This document shows, piece after piece, positions 6,067 to 10,953 of a DNA stretch of 10,953 nucleotides (its first letter is position 1; every line of letters starts with the position of its first letter). The DNA comes from CAVZLD01 sp964522605. Lineage in GTDB: Bacteria > Planctomycetota > Planctomycetia > Pirellulales > Pirellulaceae. The DNA is taken from positions 1 to 10,953 of the forward strand of contig CAZFWV010000237.1 in the NCBI GenBank assembly GCA_964522605.1, given 5' to 3'. A program made the position numbers and the translations under genes. The notes below the pieces were generated by a model. It was not told the DNA's origin. It did no database searches and worked only from the letters and a program-made list of their open reading frames with translations.

Positions 6067-8027
6067 GCGTCCTGTCTCACTCCTGCATCCGTCGGGACAC
6101 GAAGCACAAAGGTGCTGCCGGTCCCTGGACGGCTGTGGACCTGGATCATGCCTCCATGCCCCTCTGCGATGTATTTCACGATACTCAAACCCAGCCCACA
6201 ACCGCCGGTGGTTCGGGACAAGCGACGATCAACCTGGTAGAAGCGCTGAAAGACCTTTTTTAATGCTGCCCGTGAGATTCCAATCCCGTTGTCGCTGACG
6301 GCGAAATCCACGAACCTGCCGTTTTCCGTGACCTTCAGCGCAATCTGCTTCTGCTCGGGAGTATATTTCCAGGCGTTGTCTAGCAGATTAATCAGAGCGG
6401 TCGTCAATGCGTCGGGGTCGGCATGAATCATCGGCAGATCGCGGGACAGATCCAGCCGAAAATCGCAAGCGGGCGACTCCAGGCGTTCTCCCATCGCCTG
6501 CACCGCCGATTCCACAACCGACTGCGGACTCGTCGGTGCAAACTCAAAGGCGTGCTTGTTCCGCTCCATTCGCGAGAAGGTCAGGAAATTATCGATCAGT
6601 CGACTGAGGCGTGAATTCTCTTTGGAAATCATCTGCAGATACTCCCGCTCGCGAACCGGATCCGGAGTATCGAGATCAAGCAATGTGTCGACGAGCAGCC
6701 GAATGGACGCGAGCGGGGTCTTCAGTTCATGCGAGACCGTCGCAACCAGATCGTTTTTCAACCGCGCCACATGGACCTGCCGGCGAAAGACTTGCGCAAT
6801 CCAGCCAGCAAGGATGCCCATTCCGACGATGACCAATAGACCGGTCCACAGGTAGACGGCAATCCGCCCCTTCGCCGTCAGGTCCGCCGAGTCCCCATTC
6901 GTCAGCGAAAGCGTCAACTGCCAACCGGGTTGCGACTTCCCTGCGGGCAACGAAAACAACAGATCCGCCGGTACAGGAGCTTCATTCGGCGGCAGCAATC
7001 GCACGACGACCTCTGGCGGTAAGTCCGCCTCCGCTAGGAGCCGCGATCCGTGCGTGATTACAGTTTGCGTGCGAAAGAGGGCAACGGCGCGCCGATCCGC
7101 GGATGCCAACTGCCACACATCGGGAAGTTGACTCGCATGCAGACCTACATCCCGTCGTGGCGACGGGTGGGCCGCCACGAAACTGGCCGCCATGTCTTCT
7201 GCCCGCAGCATCGTCGATGTTGTCTGCCCCGGCAGCAAGATGGATAACTCATGGAGCAGAAATCGCCTCTGTGCCGCCGTGAGTTCTGCATCGCTGTAGT
7301 CGCCTAATCGCTGCTTCAGATCTCCTGCAATTTGGCGAAAGACCGCCTGCTCGGGATCGGCAATCCGTTGAAGAGCCATCAATTGCGCATTGGGCACGAT
7401 CAGTCGGCCTTGGGGATCGACGGCCGTTTGATACTGTGGCTGATTCAGACTTGTCGCGATCAGGTCGATCGCCGCGTCGGTTTGGCCAGACTGGACCAGA
7501 CAGCGGGCTTGTGCCTGAAGGGCGCGAGCGGCGACCTCCGGATCCTCAACTGACTGAGCGATCTGCTCATAGGCAACTGCCGCGCTCAGCGGATCGTGTT
7601 CCGCGTACTCTAATCGAACCGCCTGGTCCCACTCCGCCGGAAGATCGCGATCCAGACCCGGTTGTCGAGACGGAACGTTTGGATAGGTCACCTCACCTCG
7701 GTCGTCGTACAGAATCACCGCATCCGCCAATTCCGAACGCACGACGCGGGCAAAACCCGATGCCGGAGGATCGGCCGATGCCATCTCCTCGAGTGCCACA
7801 GACTGCTGCTGCCAGTAGTTCTGCAACTGCGTCTGCACACCGACCAGATCCCGACGGTACGCCTGCTCCAGTGTCTGCCGGACGGCCAGCCTCTCGTTCT
7901 CGATGGCGCGAGACATGAACCACAACAGGCAAGCTGTCGGTGCAACCACAACCGCCAGTAGTAACAGCAGCACAGGCCATAATCGCAGATCATGGCCCGT
8001 GCGCGAGCTGTGAAATCGTCCGCTCAC
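6063..8027 (-). CDS. Membrane sensor histidine kinase with large extracytoplasmic domain
   Basis: The cognate kinase of the adjacent regulator has 654 residues from this start. Positions below count from the GTG two codons earlier. A membrane helix lies at 18-39, an extracytoplasmic region at 40-390, a second helix at 391-413, then H-box S-H-E-L-K-T-P with His435, N-box with N553, D-N-G-I-G at 581-585, F-box near 595-599 and a G-G-C-G-L-G-L loop at 610-616. No HAMP domain is evident: helix 2 runs almost straight into the dimerisation helix. The sensor part has helical stretches at 140-300 that resemble degenerate TPR repeats (for example AVAYEQIAQSVEDPEVAARA); its ligand is unknown. GTG 8027 is preferred because AGGAG at 8033-8037 is five bases away, whereas GTG 8033 would touch it. 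It follows the TPR gene by eight bases. Confidence 0.95.
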   Translation of the reverse strand: MSGRFHSSRTGHDLRLWPVLLLLLAVVVAPTACLLWFMSRAIENERLAVRQTLEQAYRRDLVGVQTQLQNYWQQQSVALEEMASADPPASGFARVVRSELADAVILYDDRGEVTYPNVPSRQPGLDRDLPAEWDQAVRLEYAEHDPLSAAVAYEQIAQSVEDPEVAARALQAQARCLVQSGQTDAAIDLIATSLNQPQYQTAVDPQGRLIVPNAQLMALQRIADPEQAVFRQIAGDLKQRLGDYSDAELTAAQRRFLLHELSILLPGQTTSTMLRAEDMAASFVAAHPSPRRDVGLHASQLPDVWQLASADRRAVALFRTQTVITHGSRLLAEADLPPEVVVRLLPPNEAPVPADLLFSLPAGKSQPGWQLTLSLTNGDSADLTAKGRIAVYLWTGLLVIVGMGILAGWIAQVFRRQVHVARLKNDLVATVSHELKTPLASIRLLVDTLLDLDTPDPVREREYLQMISKENSRLSRLIDNFLTFSRMERNKHAFEFAPTSPQSVVESAVQAMGERLESPACDFRLDLSRDLPMIHADPDALTTALINLLDNAWKYTPEQKQIALKVTENGRFVDFAVSDNGIGISRAALKKVFQRFYQVDRRLSRTTGGCGLGLSIVKYIAEGHGGMIQVHSRPGTGSTFVLRVPTDAGVRQDA

Positions 8028-8032
8028 ATGCA

Positions 8033-8037
8033 CTCCT
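8033..8037 (-). promoter_or_regulatory. Ribosome binding site deciding the kinase start
   Basis: AGGAG on the minus strand overlaps the stop codon (8036-8038) of the preceding gene and lies five bases before GTG 8027. The upstream GTG at 8033 overlaps the site itself, so it is an unlikely start. The arrangement suggests termination-linked re-initiation. Confidence 0.6.
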
Positions 8038-9493
8038 ATGGAGCCTGAAAGGTTGCGATGATCCTGTCAAAAGTAGCTTTTTGTTCCTCCAGTTGATTCG
8101 GATCACAGGCCATCAGCGTGAATACCGAGGCAGTCTGCTCACCGAAAACAAACACAGAATACACGGCCTTCTTTTCGCTCCCCGCGAGATAGTCGCCAAC
8201 AACGCTCGCCGCCGGCATACCGCCGATGGTGGATTCGCGCCAAGAGTCTTCCCGTAACTGCAGCTCTTTCCATTCCTTCTTGGCCTTTTCCTGACGCAGC
8301 TCCGCCCAGGCTCGGACCGAGTCTCTCGCCTTGGGATCTTCAATCGACTCGCGATTTCGACAGGTGACGATCTGAACGGCCGCCATCGCGGGATCGATCA
8401 GATAAACCACGGCGACGGAGTCCTCTTCGCCTGCCGGTTGCTCATAGAAGTACCAACCGGTCGGTAAATCGAGGGAGAAGTCAAATGGGTCATTCCGATA
8501 GGTAGTCCCTTGTTCCGGCTTGTGCCAACCGACGCGTTCTAATTCCGCCACAACGCCCGCGGCATCAAATTTGACCAAATACCGATTGGCATCGGAGCTA
8601 AACCAGAACACCTGGTTCACAGGCATCAACGTCACTTTGTAGCATCGAAACTCCCCGGCGGGTACAACTACGGTTTCTATCCCATTGACCGTCAAGTCGA
8701 TATCGACTTTCCCTCCACCAAAAGATGCGTAGATTGGGATCTTCGCCTTGTAGCCTTCAGCCAACGGCAGCCGGCGAAAGACAAACATGCCTTGCTCATT
8801 GTCGTAATAGGTCTGATCGAAAGTATCGGTGCGGGGAGGTTCCTCGGAATTCGGCTTCGTCACCTTTACCTGTCCCGGCTCGTACGTAGCGTCGATCGTT
8901 CCCAACATCGTATGCTCGAAACGACTGTACAGCGGCCGAAAATCGGCCTTGTCCGCCCGCACCATGCTCAATCCGCGGTTGTCGCCACCCGCCAGAATGT
9001 AGCGATAGGTCCGCATGCGCCAGACATCTTCTCCTTTCCAGTCGACAGAATCCACTGTCCAGATGAACGTGCCGATCTGGAGGCCTCCGCCGAGTTTCAC
9101 CGCCAGCTGCAAATATTCTCCCTCTTTCCACGGCACCGGCTGAAGTTCGAGATGTGGCGTTTCCGGCAGTTGTTGCCGCGCCTTGGCGACCCATTCTGAC
9201 TGGTTTGGGTAGTCGTCAATGACTTTCTGAAACGCAGCGAGCGCCGCATCCCTCTTGTTCTGCTTCATCAGGCATTGTGCCAAGCGATATTGGGCCTGAG
9301 CGGCTGCAACCTCGGCTGCTTTCGCATCCGCCACAACCTGGCGGTAGATTTCGATGGCCTGATCGAGGTTACCCACAGTCTCTTCGGCGAAGATACCCTT
9401 TTCCAAAAGCTCCGCGCTGGATTGAGCACAAACCGCCCGTGCTCCCAAGACGATCGCAACCCCAGCCAACCACATGACCAATTGCTTTCCCAT
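8036..9493 (-). CDS. Secreted TPR-containing protein with DUF3108-like region
   Basis: The 485-residue exported protein has a signal peptide at 1-23 (positive MGKQ, hydrophobic WLAGVAIVLG, then a cleavage site after V-C-A). Two TPR-like repeats follow at about 28-108 (GNLDQAIEIYRQVV and RDAALAAFQKVIDDYP). A beta-rich region at about 115-325 includes DWKGEDVWRMRTY and VVVPAGEFRCYKV, which resembles the DUF3108 family, and a second globular part spans 335-485. It has no lipobox and no catalytic motif that I recognise. ATG 9493 is chosen because an excellent GGGAGGTGA site precedes it and the signal peptide begins there; the frame stays open upstream to 9619 without support. It is the first gene of the signalling operon, so it may present a signal to the kinase. 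That role is an inference. Confidence 0.88.
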   Translation of the reverse strand: MGKQLVMWLAGVAIVLGARAVCAQSSAELLEKGIFAEETVGNLDQAIEIYRQVVADAKAAEVAAAQAQYRLAQCLMKQNKRDAALAAFQKVIDDYPNQSEWVAKARQQLPETPHLELQPVPWKEGEYLQLAVKLGGGLQIGTFIWTVDSVDWKGEDVWRMRTYRYILAGGDNRGLSMVRADKADFRPLYSRFEHTMLGTIDATYEPGQVKVTKPNSEEPPRTDTFDQTYYDNEQGMFVFRRLPLAEGYKAKIPIYASFGGGKVDIDLTVNGIETVVVPAGEFRCYKVTLMPVNQVFWFSSDANRYLVKFDAAGVVAELERVGWHKPEQGTTYRNDPFDFSLDLPTGWYFYEQPAGEEDSVAVVYLIDPAMAAVQIVTCRNRESIEDPKARDSVRAWAELRQEKAKKEWKELQLREDSWRESTIGGMPAASVVGDYLAGSEKKAVYSVFVFGEQTASVFTLMACDPNQLEEQKATFDRIIATFQAP

Positions 9494-9497
9494 GATT

Positions 9498-9506
9498 TCA
9501 CCTCCC
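9498..9506 (-). promoter_or_regulatory. Strong ribosome binding site for the TPR gene
   Basis: GGGAGGTGA on the minus strand ends four bases before ATG 9493. It is close to a full anti-Shine-Dalgarno match and fixes the start against the longer upstream open frame. Confidence 0.75.
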
Positions 9507-9713
9507 GTTTCACCGATTTGTGAAACTCGATTCCCACCCGTAAAGACGCTTGAATTGGCAGCTTGTGAGGGGAGCCGATAGGGCTTTGAGCCGATCCGCC
9601 GAGAGTGCGGCGTAAGCACTGATCGCTGGAGATCGATCCGCTTGGTTCAGCTGTCCACCCATCGTCTTACTCCCATCTTCCAACCCGCTGCTACTTGGGA
9701 TTATCGGGAAGCG

Positions 9714-9732
9714 ATGTTACGAGCATGTTACG
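9714..9732. promoter_or_regulatory. Tandem direct repeat, candidate OmpR/PhoB-type operator
   Basis: ATGTTACG occurs twice, at 9714-9721 and 9725-9732, with start-to-start spacing of 11 bases. OmpR/PhoB-family regulators usually bind such one-turn direct repeats. The site is about 220 bases upstream of the TPR-kinase-regulator operon and about 260 bases upstream of the DUF3472 gene. The sequence is not the enterobacterial Pho box, and assignment to the encoded regulator is a guess. Confidence 0.35.
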
Positions 9733-9841
9733 TCGGTGCAACGTTTCCATCCGATTTGAAGAGGAACAGGAAACCAGCAGCCAATTTGGCAAGATCCAGA
9801 GAAGACGGACTTGCCTCTAACGTTGCAGAAAAAATCATCGC

Positions 9842-9864
9842 AGGACGGATTGGCAATCCGTCCT
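9842..9864. repeat. Perfect hairpin repeat, copy 1
   Basis: AGGACGGATT pairs with AATCCGTCCT around a three-base loop (GGC), giving a 10-bp perfect stem. An identical copy lies 37 bases downstream. I recall this motif as a frequent dispersed palindrome in planctomycete genomes, similar to REP elements. Confidence 0.85.
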
Positions 9865-9878
9865 ACGGGTCTGATTCC

Positions 9879-9901
9879 AGGACGGATTGGCAATCCGTCC
9901 T
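9879..9901. repeat. Perfect hairpin repeat, copy 2
   Basis: All 23 bases match the copy at 9842-9864; 14 bases separate the two. Paired REP-like hairpins are a common arrangement of such elements. Here the two copies have the same orientation, though each is nearly self-complementary. It lies just upstream of the possible DUF3472 promoter. Confidence 0.85.
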
Positions 9902-9919
9902 ACCGATCTCCATCAATGA

Positions 9920-9947
9920 TTGTTGGGCGAGAGATAACCGGTATGAT
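9920..9947 (+). promoter_or_regulatory. Possible sigma-70-like promoter for the DUF3472 gene
   Basis: TTGTTG (9920-9925) and TATGAT (9942-9947) are separated by 16 bases and lie about 45 bases before the ATG. The -10 box matches five of six consensus bases; the -35 matches only TTG. Planctomycete promoter consensus is poorly known, so this is tentative. Confidence 0.3.
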
Positions 9948-9992
9948 GACGGGGCCATCGCGTCAAGAACCTGGATCCCTGGAGAACCTGTA

Positions 9993-10889
9993 ATGAGACT
10001 GTGTAGTCTATTCGCGTGCTATTTGGCAATCACTGGATTGAGTTCGTCGATTCATGCGGCAGAACCGGGACGCGAGCCACGGGCAGCTCGTTCGGTCCAC
10101 TTGGGGTGGCAGGCTCCGGAGGCTGACTGGTTTTACCTGGAAATGACCGTCCGTGAATCGGTTCCGGGCAGCTACTTTATGGCGTGCGGGTGGAACACGG
10201 GATACTTCGGCATTCAGGAACTGGGCGACGGTCGCAAGGTCGTCATCTTTTCAGTTTGGGATCCCACTCGGGGTGACGATCCGAATCAGGTCGCAGCGGA
10301 GGATCGCGTCGAGTTGGTCGCACAGCGGCCGGATGTCCGCATTCGGCGTTTTGGGGGAGAGGGAACGGGCGGACAATGTATGGCATCGTGCGAATGGGTG
10401 ATTGGAAAGCCGATGCCCTTCTTGCTCGGAGCACACATCGAAGGGGAAAAAACTGCCTATGCCGGCTACTTGTGGAACGAACCGAAGTCTCAATGGGAAC
10501 AGTTGGTGTCGTTTCGCGTCCGAACCGGAGGTCAGCCGCTGCGCGGGCTTTATTCCTTCGTCGAAGATTTCCGGCGCAACTACCAAAGTGCCAAACAGGT
10601 CCGCAGTGCCGATTTCGGAAATGGCTGGGTCCGATCTGTGGCGGGAGACTGGGTGCCGCTGGACAAGGCTCGATTCACGGCGTCTGGTGCCGAGTGGGAG
10701 GCACGTGAAACGATTAATGCTCTCGTTGTGGACCGCCATTTCCGCCTCGTGACGGGCGGCGATACCCAGCAGACGACGGAACTGCGATCTTTCTTAACCT
10801 TGCCCGCGTCATCCAACGCACAACCGCCGGAAAGTCTGACCGAGTTGATCCAGCAGGAGGATGTGCGTCTCGAAACATCTCCCGAATGA
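9993..10889 (+). CDS. Secreted DUF3472-family protein
   Basis: The 298-residue protein has a signal peptide (MRLCSLFACYLAITGL..SIHA, probable cleavage after residue 22) and a single long beta-rich domain. Typical DUF3472 motifs are visible: W-F-Y-L-E at 46-50, G-W-N-T-G-Y-F-G-I-Q-E-L at 66-77, F-G-G-E-G-T-G-G-Q at 120-128, and G-L-Y-S-F-V-E-D-F at 185-193. The family is common in planctomycetes and Bacteroidetes, often near carbohydrate-related genes. A carbohydrate-binding or surface role is an inference; no catalytic residues are assigned. ATG 9993 is chosen because GGAG lies eight bases upstream and the signal peptide begins there. The open frame continues upstream to 9642, but through hairpin repeats. 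It is transcribed away from the signalling operon. Confidence 0.9.
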   Translation: MRLCSLFACYLAITGLSSSIHAAEPGREPRAARSVHLGWQAPEADWFYLEMTVRESVPGSYFMACGWNTGYFGIQELGDGRKVVIFSVWDPTRGDDPNQVAAEDRVELVAQRPDVRIRRFGGEGTGGQCMASCEWVIGKPMPFLLGAHIEGEKTAYAGYLWNEPKSQWEQLVSFRVRTGGQPLRGLYSFVEDFRRNYQSAKQVRSADFGNGWVRSVAGDWVPLDKARFTASGAEWEARETINALVVDRHFRLVTGGDTQQTTELRSFLTLPASSNAQPPESLTELIQQEDVRLETSPE

Positions 10890-10904
10890 TCCCACGGACG
10901 CGGG

Positions 10905-10947
10905 CGACAGGGTGGCTGGTGGCAGAGCGCAGCGATGCCCCGGCAGA
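10905..10947. repeat. Possible dispersed repeat fragment at right edge
   Basis: The tail around GCAGAGCGCAGCGATGCCCC, with GGTGGC on one side and CCCCGGC on the other, resembles a hairpin repeat I associate with planctomycete intergenic DNA. The pairing here is imperfect and the window ends too soon to define it. Confidence 0.3.
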
Positions 10948-10953
10948 CCGGCA

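Larger units (their letters stand above)
9494..9992. other. Divergent intergenic region between signalling operon and DUF3472 gene
   Basis: The 499 bases must hold promoters in both directions. Visible items are listed separately: a ribosome site at 9498-9506, a direct repeat at 9714-9732, two perfect hairpins at 9842-9901 and a possible plus-strand promoter at 9920-9947. The plus frame is open here from 9642, but its translation is unlike any protein and includes the hairpin-encoded peptide, so it is not called as coding. Confidence 0.65.

Noticed and set aside
5338..6240. Plus-strand open frame of 300 codons
   Set aside because: It is antisense to the response regulator, whose catalytic residues are all present. 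The frame is a by-product of codon bias.
9842..9901. CRISPR array
   Set aside because: There are only two units, each a self-complementary hairpin with a 14-base gap, and no cas genes are present.
9642..9992. Upstream extension of the DUF3472 gene
   Set aside because: The extension is translated hairpin repeat and random sequence; the signal peptide and ribosome site place the start at 9993.

Overview
The window looks like chromosomal DNA from a planctomycete, most likely of the Pirellula/Planctomycetales type. The basis is family content plus repeats: a Tat-exported Gfo/Idh/MocA oxidoreductase, a bacterial deoxyhypusine-synthase-like enzyme, a secreted DUF3472 protein, GC-rich DNA, and short palindromic repeats in nearly every intergenic gap. 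The assignment is an inference; no rRNA or other marker gene is present. Eight protein genes lie on the minus strand and one on the plus strand.

Layout in window order. 1-603: no convincing gene; two inverted-repeat elements, the second an unusually large palindrome of nested, roughly concentric inverted repeats (195-468), followed by a possible terminator region for the minus-strand genes. 604-4263 (minus, read right to left): DUF2007 protein, cation diffusion facilitator (CDF), deoxyhypusine-synthase-like protein, Tat-exported oxidoreductase. The last three are packed with overlaps of 8 and 4 bases. 4499-5008: DinB/YfiT-type protein, minus. 5009-5364: intergenic, with more inverted repeats. 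5365-9493 (minus): a three-gene signalling operon of secreted TPR protein, sensor kinase and OmpR/PhoB-type response regulator, tightly coupled (8-base gap, then a 4-base overlap). 9494-9992: divergent intergenic region with a direct-repeat operator candidate and two perfect hairpins. 9993-10889 (plus): secreted DUF3472 protein. 10890-10953: tail with a possible repeat fragment.

How the genes may work together. The signalling operon is the clearest unit: an exported protein with TPR-like repeats is encoded directly ahead of a kinase whose roughly 350-residue extracytoplasmic region also looks helical and repeat-like, and the regulator follows. A pair of 8-base direct repeats with an 11-base period, the geometry typical of OmpR/PhoB-family sites, lies about 220 bases upstream of this operon. 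This suggests autoregulation or control of the divergent DUF3472 gene. The other cluster joins a probable metal exporter whose membrane metal site reads N-D-D-D (manganese-like) to a probable polyamine enzyme and an exported oxidoreductase; their functional link is unknown.

I do not see a phage, CRISPR array, toxin-antitoxin pair, secondary-metabolite cluster or defence system. The most unusual material is the intergenic palindromes and the putative operator, not a new multi-gene machine.
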